Source: Hydnum rufescens UP504
Lineage: Eukaryota > Basidiomycota > Agaricomycetes > Cantharellales > Hydnaceae
Direction: 5' to 3'
DNA: 64,000 nucleotides
Assembly: GCA_014904985.1 (NCBI GenBank)
Contig: MU128940.1
Span: 124,001 to 188,000, forward strand
Of the stretch, positions 37,546 through 50,342 are shown piece by piece (the stretch's first letter is position 1; each line of letters opens with the position of its first letter). Made by a program: the position numbers and the translations under genes. The notes beneath the pieces were generated by a model that worked only from the letters and a program-made list of their open reading frames with translations, ran no database searches and was not told where the DNA came from.

Positions 37546-40500
37546 ATGGAGGAAGAGCTTTACGACGAGCTCCTGCTGGAGGATGACGTTTTTGGAGGGC
37601 GGGGAGATTATTCGCAGCTGTGCTTCGAAGATATCGGTGTGTTCCTCGTCTTGAGCACTTTCTCCAGCTGATGGGGTTACCGCTGTACTAGGTCCACCGT
37701 CCTCACCGTCTCCCCCTTCTCGCGTTTATGCTCAAAATTTTGCTAATGAGTCCTTTCCAAACCACCACATATCGAATAGTGGCGAGAGTTTCTATATCTC
37801 ATACCCCCCTACAATGCATCGTACCCCCGTTGACGCGTCTTCCATGCAATATCGGTCGTCAGGTTCTCTCCCCTCTTATAGAAACCAGGAATATGACCTG
37901 CCACCTGTCAGACATTCCTATATTTCTCAAAGTATGTCATAGACGTACCTCTGCCTGTTCCTCACGCTTCCCAGCATTCCATGATCAGATACCCCTGCCC
38001 TGCTCACTCCCGTGGGTCCCGATGCTGTAAATTCAATCAGCTCTATTTAAATCAGATCTCTGGATGTCCAACAGATCTCGAACGCGAAGTCCGCTGCGGA
38101 TGTGCGAAGGAATCACTCGTCATTCGGAAGTGCACAGGGCGTTAAATTGGTGCCGGTCTCTGGACTACGTACGTTATCCCTATCTATCCATTCCGGAGAC
38201 AGCGCATGAATGCTCCTGTGTGGTGTTCTCAGCTGGTATATACAGAGGTAATGGATTATAATATTCTCATACCCGGCAAGAATCTCATTGGTCCTTTCAC
38301 ATGTGCCGTCCAGGGATGTTCAAGTTCGGAGTGTTTAATGCTATGCAATCTTCCTGCTACCAAACGGTCATGCATACAAATGAAAACATGGTACGTTCGC
38401 ACCTTGGATACCTTGTTCGTGATCTCATCGATTACTTACGGTGATGGGATATCAAAGGTTATAAGCTGTAGGCCCATTTTTATTCTTCCCATCTATTCCC
38501 ATGATTAATCAACTCACATCCTACATTTATCTTCTCTTGCACGTTGGAATTGTGAAACCCTCTGACAGCGCCTACTGGGAGTGGCAAAACTGTCATATTC
38601 GAACTCGCCATCATTAAACTCCTCATGGAGAGTGTGTCTGACCTCAAAACTGGCCCGAAATGCGTTTACATGGCTCCTACGAAGGCGAGGGCTTATTCCG
38701 GCAGGTGTGGAAAATGATATTGATATTTCCTTCACAGGCGCTTTGTACCGAAAGATTCAACGATTGGAATTCCAAGTTTTTACCCGTCGGTATCAAATGT
38801 ATGTAGGACTAGGAGGGTATGGAATGTCGCTTATGCTCATAGTTCTGCGGGGTACGCGCTGGCTCAGGTTGTCAATTGACTGGAGACACCGCATTGACGG
38901 GGAAGGATGCGTGGAACGAAGCGAAGAATAGCACGATCATGTGAGTTTGTGTCTCCTATTGAACGCACCTAGCTATATCACATTTTGGTGTACAGCATTA
39001 CCACAGTAAGTGTAATGGATCGCAGTTTTCTTGACCGAAGGGTCTGTTTATTTGGGATTCTTCAGCCAGAGAAGTGGGATTCATTGACCAGGAACTGGTG
39101 GGTCTGCATTTGCATTCTTATTTTATTGTTGTTTGTTTTGGGGCTGTCTTACGGTTGGGGCATTAAGGCAAGATAACGGAGATTTTCTTTCGCATATGAC
39201 TCTGTTTCTGGTTGATGAGGTCAGCTTGCTCCAGCCTCTGCACCCTCCCATCATCATCACTTCAACTTTGTGGGAGTTTCTAAACATGTAGGTGCACATT
39301 TTGCATGAAAGTCGTGGCGCGACATTAGAAGTATGCATTTCACGCATGAAGACACGAGCCCATCCTCGGTTTGTTCTTCTCTCTGCTACAGTCCCGAATA
39401 TCGAAGACATCGCATCGTGGATTCGGCACGGGGATCCTCCAGACTCGACCCAAGTTTTCAAGGTCAGTATTATCCGTCACCCCTCTTCCATGGTTTTCTC
39501 TTCCTCCGATCTCAGGGGAGCTGGATTTAGTTTGATGAGTCATTCAGAGCATGCCGGATTACCAGACATGTATATGGTTATCCTCGGAAACAGCAAAATG
39601 AATTTCAATTTCTATCAACACTCGATGGACATTTATTCTCTGTACTTCAAAAGCATGTGCAGAGCAAGCCAGTCGTGATCTTCTGCCCTACGAGGAAGAG
39701 TACGTTTGTTCCTCTGACATCTGTTCCCCCTGATATTCCCTTTGCACTGCAAATAATTGATAGACCCTTTGGGTTTCTGTTTTCAGGCGTAACCACAACG
39801 GCGGAGAAGATAGCCACCTCGTATATGAAACTCACTGAGCAGAAGCAGAACCTCCCATGGCGGCTTCCTCCCAGGTTAGCTTACCCAAGATCTTCATTGA
39901 GTGAACTTCGTCCTCGTCATAACAGTTGAGCGCCTTCCAGGATCGACGTGACTTTCCAAGATGTTAAGCTTCAAGGTACGATCAATAAGCAGGATTTGTA
40001 AACATGCTTATTGTCGATTAGCTGTCGTGAAGTCTGGGGTCGCTATTCACCACGCTGGCTTAAACCTCGATGATCGGAAGGCTGTCGAAGAACTTTTCGC
40101 GAAAAAGAAGATCAATGTGATTGTTTCTACATCGGCAAGCTCCTTCTGTTTCTTTCGTGGCGAATGTGGAGCTGATTGAGCATTCTTTAATAATCTTTAG
40201 ACCCTGGCTGTCGGAGTTAACATGCGTGAGAACTGAATCAACGTTTTTTTGTGCTGAGGAAGACAATATATGATGGCTGGCTTATCCCTCATCCCCTTCT
40301 TTTTCAGCCGCACATACCGTTGTCATTCATGGCACCAAGCAATGGGCCGGTTCATGGGTGGAGTATAACGATTTGGATATTATACAAATGATAGGCCGAG
40401 CAGTAAGTCAATCCCTCCCAATATCTTGAGAAATCGTCCGCTTATCATCGCTCGTGACATACATCCCACAGGGACGTCCGCAATTCGGTATTTTGTCTGA

Positions 40501-43500
40501 TATTGACGCATTCGCACTGTACCTCTGACCTGTCACGGCCTAATGTAGACAAAGAAGGGGTGGCCATTATCCTTTGCGAATCCACTCTGGAGGCGAAATA
40601 TAATTCGTTAATATCTGGCCAAACGATCCTCGAAAGCTGTCTTCATCAGAACCTCATCGAGCATTTCACATCCGAGATTTGTCTTGGCACTATTAGCGAC
40701 ATTCGAACGGCCAAGACCTGGCTACGAAATTCATTTTTATTTCAACGACTGCAAAGGAACCCGTCGCATTATTCATCTTTAGGTGATAAAACGATGGAGG
40801 AGACATGGCAGGAACGATTAGATCAGCTTGTTACGAACAGCATTTTGACTCTCAATAAAGCAGAACTCATAAGTATGCAAGATAATTCGAGAATTGACGA
40901 TGCTAGTTCATTTTCTATCACTGATTATGGAGAGATCATGACCCGAGTTCGTTGTTTCTGTATTTCTCTGAATTCTTAACTGATTTCGTCCAATGCGATG
41001 CAGTACTACATTCGATTTTCGACGGTGCAAACCACTCCATCATGGAGCCTCTCCTATTGTTCTTAGCCCTCTCCTTGTAGATGCGTATGATCAAGGCACT
41101 TCCTGAGGATGCGGGCTTGAAGAGTCTTGTTAGTCCGATCTGTAATGGATCATGGGATGCGCTCTCATTCCATCGTATCGCAGCTGGAGACAATATGCCA
41201 ATCTGAAGAGTACGTTCATACCAGCTCTTAGTGATGTAGTTGTTAAATCCCTCCCCATGAAATCAGGATAACGGACGGCCTTCGCCTACGGGCTGAAGAG
41301 AAAAAGGCATAATGACTGCCACAATAGACCGTATCTAGTGCCTAACCGATGTCCCCAGGCTTATAACGATCTGCGCAATGAAAATGATATTCGTTTTCAG
41401 ACCAAAAAGGTCGAAAAAACATGCGACAAGGTTTTCATATTGGTCCAGGTTTGCCCCATTGTTCTTGTGCCTATCACAATGGGGGAAATTAATCTCAACC
41501 ACCAAGGCCGTCCTGGGCGGAATTTCCCTCAGTTCCAAAGAATGGAAAGGTTTAGGAAGTCAACCACATCTAGATTCGACTGTTGTATTTCGTCACGCAG
41601 TCCGAATAGCTAAAGGTACGCCATGTAGTTCTCCGACGACTTCCAGAACCACCAAGTGTACGCCTGGCACAGCGATTGTCGATGCAGGCCTTGTCAGGCG
41701 ATGCGGAAGCCATGTCAAGTATGGAATGGAGCTGTGTGTTGCCCTTCCATCTATCTATCATTTCGTACCTAATTGCCATCTGGTCATAGAGTCCGCAGTC
41801 TTACGGCGAGGGCATGGGAGGACAGGCCCGTAGTTCTTAAGCAAATTCCCCAGATCGGTGACAAATCGTAAGCAGGCCCACCTTTCTCCTTAACGGTGGG
41901 AGATAGTTCTCAAGTTCATTGACAGATACAAAGCTGGTCCTTCACTTTATATGCCACCATATCGTTCTGAGACTTTTCTACAGGTGCTTGCCGAGAATGA
42001 TATTGCCACTATTGCTGTTCTTCGTCTTCAGAAACCTCATCGCATCGAGGCGGTGCGTGTCGATTCCATTCCTCAGCATTCGATTTATCTAAATGAGTAG
42101 CACCTCAGCTTCTCAACCGCAAGCCACCGTTTGGGCGAGATATCATTTCCATTGTTCAAGACTTCCCTGATTACATCCTTGGAATCGACGAAGAGGCTGT
42201 CACCTCTGATGGTGGTAGAAATCCCGTAGTTGCCACTATAAACATTTCCATCAGCCTGCAGCCTATTGCTTCCCCAAGTGCAGGGTCGAAAAAGAAGAAA
42301 CGCAAGGGTCTCGGAATGACCTCTATCCTTGTGCTGACTTCTGATTCACATTTTGAAGATTTCCGACGCATTCCGCAAGTGCCATTTTTTTTTTCTTGCC
42401 GACGAAGTCTCTTATTCTTTACAGAACGAAGTCCCTCCTCACTACCAAGATGTTCTCCCTCTCGGTATCCCTTACTAAACCGAGTCAAAGTATCGTCGTC
42501 AATGTCAACCCAGTTTGGTGTTCCCTCTGTTTTATCATTTCCTTTCCAGTTCCTGAAGCTGTCCCTCACTACAGGATAATTTCGCAGGGCTAGGCGTCGT
42601 TCGGACATATAAGCCAGTTATAGATTCTCGTGAATATCCCACGCTCGATACACGACCGCCGAATTATGATGTATCGTCTCCACTCTCGTCTTCGATATAT
42701 CCATTCAACTGATATCCAGATATTCAGGACAACGACTTCAATTTTCTGGGTGAAGAGCTTTGGAATCTATCACCGGAAGAACTGGACAATCTTGGTGGGC
42801 CGGTTCCTTTTTTTCATACATATCCCAGCCAATACAAGAAAACACAATTGACATCGGTAGAACAGGACCTGCTTCAACTGAGTCTAGACCAAAGCAATCT
42901 GCCAGCAAGAACTTGGCCGAGATCTCTCCCACGGAGCAAGGATCAGTTGACACGAGTTCTCTCAATGATCCTTCCAGACTTCCTAATGGGAATTTTCGGT
43001 GGCCTTTCCTGGTTCCATTTGTCCTATCCATTAGCCAACTCTGACTTCATGCGCCGTAAGATGCAACCACACATGCAAAGTCAAAGATAAATGTCGCCAC
43101 TTGTGGTAGGTCATTTAATGAGGTGCCCTGTGTCCCAACTTACAATCAGCGCTCCATCCAGTTGTCGCGAGGGTCTCGCAAAACCGCCGCCTCGAAGACC
43201 GGTTCTTCCAGTGAAGCTCAACCCCAAGAAGCAAATCGCCAGGACCGAAGCCAAAGGAGCAGATTCTATGTTGAAATCAGCCGCCCGTCTTGAACAAAGT
43301 GCACAGGATCTTGCATTGCTTCATCGCACTAGTAGTTCGTCATTACCCTACTCTCACCAGAAACGACCCATGCGATCATCCTCAGGGGTCACCAACACAA
43401 CAACAAAAACCTCCACCAAGGCTACCACCCTGCTCGCACAATATACCAATTCTGATCTCCTTGCTCTTGATCAACTTGAAGACTCGTGCGACGACGAGCC

Positions 43501-44290
43501 GGTTTCACCTGCTAAGATTTTGGCATCCTCACAACTTTCTGCTCCCCAACTTTGTGACGCTGATGAACAAACATCCAACGACATGGGGGACCACGATTTG
43601 GACGATCTCATGATGCAACTTTCCGATGGTCATCTTCAGCGTCTCCAGGGACTGTCTCCGACCCCAAATAATAAAGCGTCTAACGTTCGCACGCAAGATG
43701 TATTGCCTCCGTCTTTCTCCGGGTCGAATGTCGTAAGTCTCAAAAGAAACCACGAAGAATTGCATCGTCGTCCTTCCAAGCGCATTGCCATTGATCTTAC
43801 TTCCTCGCCACCTTCGCCTTCAAGTTTCAGAAACTCTCGATCTCCGTCTCCCGGTAATAGAATGGTACTAGTCCGTCGCAATGGTGTATCGGTGTCTCCA
43901 TCGCGACTGCCACCTTGTTCTCCCAAGCCAAGGTTTAAGGGCCCTCTTTTCCTCGCATCTCCATTACCTGGTAAATTATCGGACAACAGTACCAATGAGC
44001 CTCTACGTGGCTCCATCTCGAGGGAGCACCATAACTTCTCACAGACCAGTTCTCAAACCATTCTCGACGATTCTCGCGATATCAGATCTTCCGCACTCAA
44101 ACCCAGTTATTCCGAGCATGACGTTCATATTAATTCCGTACTCGAAATCACGAAGGCAATGGAATACGGTTTCGATTATAACCCAGCAGAGGATCGCCAC
44201 ACTGAAGTGTTGATGGTTTCAGAACCGCGTAGCGAAGACTGGGACGACATCGAGAAATGGATGGCGGATAACGTAGACATCGTAGACTAA
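37546..44290 (+). CDS. Meiotic DNA helicase MER3/HFM1
   Basis: Ski2-like SF2 helicase that promotes crossover formation by stabilising and extending meiotic strand-invasion intermediates. Highly fragmented: I count about 20 exons. Order of landmarks: start MEEELYDELLLEDD at 37546; FKFGVFNAMQSSCYQTV (about 38320); Walker A PTGSGKTVIFELA (38573); MAPTKALCTERF across a GC-donor intron (38685-38737); TTPEKWDSLT (39065); DEVH split by an intron (39225/39292); LLSATVPNIEDIASW; GVAIHHAGLNLDDRKAVEELF (40040); QMIGRAGRPQF (40388-40492); and a Sec63 domain from about 40560 to 42600. A second GC-donor intron is 41307-41358. The last exon (about 43090-44290) is a disordered tail rich in Ser/Pro that ends with an acidic DDIEKWMADNVDIVD. 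Some 3' junctions are not resolved. Confidence 0.9.
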
Positions 44291-44582
44291 CTATTGTGCC
44301 TCTTCACGCTGTCGCTTGTCGGGTGTACATAGTCTTGAAATTCAGACTCCACAGTCAGTATTAAGACGCAGAACACGATGGATAAAAGTACAATGGCAAT
44401 AGGCGTGGAGGTACGAGCGTGTGAGTGGGTCGAGCGGCATAGAGCAAGGCAGCTAGAGAGATTGTAACGGAAATAATAACCAAGTCCATAAACGTCCATG
44501 CAACTAAGGGTGTATTGATGGCATGCATTGGCCCAATTCCGTCCAGCCCAAACTGCGAGAGAGCTTAAGTATCGGCTAACAC

Positions 44583-46014
44583 TCAGACACTCGACGACGG
44601 GAGTGTGATAGGACATGGAAGGTTAGAAATACTAGTTGAGGTGTGTGCTGTACCGATCAATCCACGGATGCTCATGTCAAGGACGATGAGGATATTGAGG
44701 CCTGGAAAGCACCAGGGAAACACCGTGAGTGGACGAATGTGAGTTATCGCGAGACATCAAAGACAAGGACGTACCAGGTCGACTCGAAGTAGTGGAGGAC
44801 TTGCATGCACTATACAGCAAGTTCCCTACGCCGAACCGGAGTTTCAGCACACGACGCAACAACAAAAAGTGGACAAGGTATATTTACATGTCGTATCGGT
44901 GTCATTTGGAGCCACGTAATTGACCAAGACTGGTATGTCCAACCGCCGCGTTGTCCCGCCTTTCCGGTTGAAGCTGCCTGTATTGCCCTGGGCGACAAGT
45001 TTGTTTGTATCGACAATGAACACATTGGCGTGAATGTTGTTCATGTGCAGCGGGATGATATTCCCGCCCGTGCTCATCTCGAGGTCAAGTACAGCATCGA
45101 AGGTGAAGTTGGCTGTTGGCCCACGTGTGACGACAGGGTTAGACGTATTTGTGGGTGTGCTGATCGGCGCTGTTGGGTTGAAAGCAAAGGATGGCACACG
45201 CGGAAGACATATAGCAAGCCCCACCGCCATACTGAAATACACCAATATGGAATGAGCGAATGCTAACTCGCGGACAACAGAACGCACAGGATGATTAGGA
45301 CAAATAGAGTCCACACAATGGCTTTCCGGGTCAGCCATTTCTTCCCGAAGAGGCCACGGTTATCGTTCTTCCATTCCTTCCATTTGGCGTCCCGGTGCAA
45401 GGCTTTTTCCTCTGCTCGGCCTTTTTTTGTCATGGCCCGGAGTTCGCCCTTGGTCCACTCTGGACCAAACGCCGGAACAGTGACAAGCTCGACAGGTTCA
45501 GAGGAATCACCAACTCCTGATTTAGACTCGTCTGAAGTGATCAACGCTCGATACCTGCAGAAAAGAACATAGTTAAGGATGGATGACGGACAGTGATAAT
45601 TGGAAGCCATGTTCTCGCAACTCACCCATCTCGCGTGCCTGGACCTGTCACCGTAGGATCGGTGGCCAGATTCACAGCACCAGAATATCTTGGGCCAGAA
45701 TTGTTGAAATCGGCATAGACATCCCAAGCCTCCTCGTCGCCTTTCACGGGTTCTGAACGCGGATAGTACGAACCTCGCTTCTCATCAGCATAGGCATCTT
45801 CGTGACTTGGAGCACCATTCTGGTCCCTTGGGAATGTAGAAGAACCTCGCTGGGCATTACTTAGGGTGTTCTTATGACCTGGCACTGGCGGACTGAAAGG
45901 ATCGTCCTCTGCGTACACCGGCTCATAGACAGATTGTGTTCGCGTCGGAGCGTAAAACGAATCCACGGCTGAGCGGGTGTCTACCGTACGCGGTCTACGC
46001 GCAGAAGACTCCAT
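44583..46014 (-). CDS. LEA2/NHL-like single-pass membrane protein
   Basis: Five exons: 46014-45626, 45554-45291, 45231-44888, 44825-44775, 44701-44583; 388 residues. A disordered N-terminal tail of about 190 residues is followed by a basic stretch (NDRGLFGKKWLTRKAIVW) and one membrane helix (VWTLFVLIILMAVGLAICL). The outer domain (from about residue 235) has the beta-rich pattern of the LEA2/NHL type: FTFDAVLDLEMSTGGNIIP, HMNNIHANVFIVDTNKLVA, RLDIPVLVNYV, ending in LIGTAHTSTSISNLPCPIT. Close relatives in basidiomycetes are annotated as LEA-2 domain proteins as far as I recall; function unproven. Its start is 88 bp from that of RRP6 on the other strand. Confidence 0.83.
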
Positions 46015-46102
46015 GAGACGAGGAATGGGGGATGGGTCCTGCTCAGTGTTACGTCTTGACAGCCTCGGGCGGGCTTTGCCGAATCCGACAGCACGCTCTA
46101 AG
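46015..46102. promoter_or_regulatory. 88-bp bidirectional promoter region, LEA2-like gene / RRP6
   Basis: Only 88 bp separate the two divergent start codons. Any 5' UTRs must be short or overlap, and core promoter elements must be shared or lie inside the genes. No clear TATA. Confidence 0.6.
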
Positions 46103-49100
46103 ATGGCTTCCTCACAAGAAGATGCAGAAACACCATTCTCACCATCAACTTCGTTTGGGGCCTATCAGCCTCTCCTTCAAAAAGCCGCGCTCACTGCGAC
46201 AAAACAAGCATATCTCCTACCCATTGACACTGACATGGCATTTCATCGCACGCTTGACAAGAAATTTGCAGCGGATGTCGATGTCGTCTCTGCTCGTGTC
46301 TTTGCTCTCACAAACAAGTTACTTAAATTTGCCCATGGGGTTAATGTTTCTATCGGGGGTGGAAAGGGGAAAGCTGTTATACGTGAAGAGGAAGATCTCC
46401 TCGAAGGCTATCATACCTCTGTCGTCGATGTTATGGACCAGCTGTATGAGGCCGCTGTGTGTCTGTTAGTTTTCTAGGGGTAATCTAATGGACTAAATGA
46501 ACCTATGGTCAGGACAAATACCTGGACGAGTATACTGGTCGTTCAAAATCAACCTCTATTCCAACCCATGCCCCAGTCGCTCGTACAGCTGTAAGTGCAT
46601 CCTGGACAATGCACCCATGCTCGAATCGCTCATGCCGATCCAGAATGGGAATTTATCCACAAACCAATACCCCAAACATAGCGGTCGTCTTCCAGCCTCT
46701 CTAATGCACGCCGCAAATATACCCAAACCGCAAAATCATTTTACAGTGCCAGTAAATAATGAAAACCACAGGATCTGGCGACCCATTTTGAAAACGAAAT
46801 TTAACGCCCTAGTACCTTGGATTACGTGCCAATTCCTGATGAAGACGCGATGGATTCGAGTGACTTGGAAGATATCACTGTTTTATATGGGTGTGTTCTG
46901 CACCATTCCTGCTTTCCCATCATTGAATTCCGTTGCAAGCTCATTGTGACTTAATGATACCCGATGTTCTAGTAAACACCCGTATACATATGAAATTACA
47001 CACCTCACGTATCCACTCCATATATTGCAACCTCCTTCGGCCCCCATACCGCCTAGCCCTCCTCCATTCGCCCCCACACCCTTTCAATTTGTATCTACGC
47101 TTGCCGCTCTTCGTGCTTTAAGTGAAACATTGTCGTCCCCTAACACGCGGGAGGTTGCCATCGACCTCGAACATCACTCGCATCGGACCTACGCAGGATT
47201 CGTGTGTTTGATACAGATCAGCACACGCGAGGAAGATTGGGTTATTGACTGCCTCGAACCTAGTGTGCGGAACGCTTTAGGCGAGGTCTTAGGACCCATT
47301 TTTTCGGATCCGAAGGTTGCCAAGGTAATTTTGACGATTTTCTTATGTGGTTTTATTGAAGCAACTGACGTGTTCAATGCTCCAGGTTCTCCACGGTGCT
47401 GAGAGCGATATCGTCTGGTTACAACAAGACTTCGGGCTCTATATTGTCAACCTTTTCGATACCTATCATGCTTCAGTGCTTTTGGGAGGTAGGTTTATCC
47501 CAGACTTAACTTCCCGTTCTCCCGTTCTCCCCAGCAATGATGCTTTCACCCTTCTTGATATTTGTGTTATGGCGGCCCTCCGTCGTTCCGTAGAGATTAA
47601 TACTAGTGGCTGATCTGCCTTTGCTCCCCTCTCTCGCATTTACAGGCTTTCCCAAGAACGGTCTCGCATCCCTTTTAGAACATTTCTGTGGTTTTACGGC
47701 TGATAAGCGGTATCAACTTGCGGATTGGCGGATACGGTATGTCTCGTGAACTTCTCGCTCGTGCGCTATGTGCTAACTACGCCTCCCTGATCGGCTGCTC
47801 CATCATGCCACCTGGATAATAGTCCACTCCCAGAAGAAATGCTCTTCTACGCGCGCTCAGACACGCACTTCTTGTTGTACATTTATGACCGATTACGATT
47901 GCTCCTCTTCGAGCGAGATAGACTTTCTAGTGCCTCCCCCTCTACTGATACAAGTGGCGCACTTGACACGCCATCGTCTGCATCACTCATATCCGTTCTC
48001 TCTGCTTCAGCTCAGACCGCCCTCAGGCTGTATGTTCCTGTGGTTTATGATGATGAGAACGGCAAGGGGCCCGAAGGTTGGGATATCCTTATGCGGAAAT
48101 ATGGCAGAACGCGGACGGGACTTCCTGGGGCTGTGTTCGTTGCTATTCATCGGTGGAGGGATCGAGTCGCCAGAGAGCTCGATGAAAGTGTTAAGTGAGT
48201 ATCATGTACAATGCCCTGGAATTTCTCGTCCTAATTGAGTGACTTTCCGTCTATTTCTCCCTATAGATATATCCTCCCTCAACACCATATTTTCAAGCTG
48301 TCAGATTATCCGCCAAAAGATCTCGCAAGTCTCTTTTCCACAGTGTCACCCGTCCCTCCTGTTCTGAGGGACCGGGGCCCTGAGCTCCTGGAAGTGATGA
48401 AACGTGCGGTTCCGGAGCATACGCAAGGGGAAGGCGTTGCCGCCGGGCAAACAAACGAGGGTAATTCGCAGGCTCCAATGGATGTTTCGCTGAATGCCGG
48501 GACTGCAAATGTGCCCGGTCCAGCCGCAAGCCTAACACTCCCTGATCTATGGTCCCTCCCGTCCAGTCGAACAGGTGAGGGATCCAACCGTAGATTATTC
48601 TCGGGGCATGTGCTCATCATTTTGTTTTCCCAGAGCAGCCGCCCATTGCAATAAGCTCAGCTCTACTTGGGAATCTCAACCCTTCACACCGATCAATGGT
48701 ACATACGTCACCATTAGATCTCAAGTACATAGCTGTTTCCAGCCCTCTATTTGGGCGCCGCTTAGGTATTACTACGAGCGGTATGACTGAGAATGCAATT
48801 CCGTCTGAAAATGCGCGTTATCGCACTATTGTGGCCAAGATTCATAGCACATTGGTTACTGCGCCAAGCATTCCTTCAGTCAGTATCTTTATTTCACACC
48901 TGACACCTTCCCTAATCAATTTAATTTGTCTAGATGGCCCCTCAAGAACCAGCCCTAGATCCAGATACCCTCGTTATGCTGGCCGAAATCCCCTTTGTTC
49001 CGGCTTCCCAACGAACCACTCTCAACCCTTCTACAGCACCTTCTACATCTGCGGTGGCATCCGCCTCTGCTTCTGCGGAACCGAACGAACCCGATTCCAT

Positions 49101-49623
49101 AGTCGTCGTTGGGCGCAAAACGAAGAAGAAGAATAAATTGAAGCGGAAGATGAGCGAGCCTGACGTGAATACCCAGGTCGCGGATTCTGGTGTGGGCGAT
49201 AATGCGATAGATGGTGATACCAATATGGCATCTACGATACAGGCAGTGCCTGGTCCAGCGCCCGCCAAGAAATCGAGTGGATCGGCCAAGGCGAAACATG
49301 TTGACGATGCATCTGTGGAACCATTCGACTATTCCTCAGTACCCAATCTTCTAGATGCCGAGGACGACACGAGGGCGGAACCGGAGACCGCTGGCACCTC
49401 TGGCCGGAGGTCCAAAAAATTGAAGACGGGTAAAGAAAAGAAGGACAAGGGGAAGAAGCGTACGTGAAATATTGTCTTCCCTTGTCATCATATGAGAAGA
49501 CAAGAACTGACTGAGCTGTTTCGATTCGCCACAGCGCCTGTCCTCGAATATGGGAACTTCCCGGCACCCCCGAGGAACAGAGCAGAGCCGCGGAGTGGCA
49601 ATACGTCACACTCGTTCAAATAG
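46103..49623 (+). CDS. Nuclear exosome 3'-5' exonuclease Rrp6 (EXOSC10)
   Basis: RNase D-like nuclease of the nuclear exosome that trims and degrades rRNA, snoRNA and aberrant transcripts. Exon 1 is 46103-46456 and carries the PMC2NT domain ([17 protein letters not shown]..). The DEDD nuclease follows: Exo I in [15 protein letters not shown] (about 47155), Exo II in [19 protein letters not shown] (47386), Exo III in [15 protein letters not shown] (47843). An HRDC domain begins at [15 protein letters not shown] (48144). The tail is Lys-rich ([15 protein letters not shown]) with a nuclear-signal look, and the last exon ends at 49623. In the linker near 46812-46820 the frame slips by one base (a TTT reduced to TT would explain it), between NALVP and [11 protein letters not shown]. 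This may be a sequencing error. Confidence 0.92.
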
Positions 49624-50342
49624 AAATGCCCCCTGTGCATACTGTCCCGATGGGGCAGAGCGTCCTTTGTAATCTGAGGTGACCTTACGTAGTCATGCCC
49701 TGGTCCCTATGACATATGACTGCACAAGGATCGTAGGAAATACCCTCCTTAAATTTACAACTCCATTGTGGCACCGCCTGTAACTATAGGCTTGCCATGA
49801 ATCCTCTCCACCTTGGTGGAGAAATCCTTTCCCATGTGCCGCGTTACAGACCTCACATTCGATATTCAAAGCCCTGCACCCCACTCACGCATTGCGGCCG
49901 GCCGTACCGTAATAGACCGCAGCGGCGGCACTACTGACAATTTGGCGTTCTCTTCAGTTGTCTTGAACAAGGAGAGACATCGTGGCAGCAGTGGACGAGT
50001 GCACCTCCATGACAAGCGAGCTACGTGCTGGATTAATGTTCGAGGTGTCTAGCCTGTGCATTCCCGGTTCAGGATTAGTGCCATTATATTTGGGTTGGAT
50101 GCAGTGACGGCTGAAGCTCATTGGCAGTCCATCTTTGACTAAGAACTTTCACTCAGTCTTCCGAACACAATTTCTGCATAGTCCTCAACCATAAAAATTT
50201 GCATTGAAGAGTGGCATAACGGTCTAGAGAGTCGCAGAGGAGCTCACATTCTACTTCGATTGGAATTGGATACAACTAAGCATGGTCAAAAGACAACCGC
50301 CACATCGAGGTTGCATTGAACAGGTATTCGAGAAGCGAGGAT
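49624..50342. other. Convergent intergenic region
   Basis: Between the ends of RRP6 (+) and thioredoxin reductase (-). An 80-codon ORF at 49813-50052 shows no signature. Nothing else seen. Confidence 0.5.

Noticed and set aside
44287..44616. 109-codon minus-strand ORF past the LEA2-like gene
   Set aside because: The LEA2-like gene ends in frame at 44583 with a family-like C-terminus; the ORF overlaps it in another frame.
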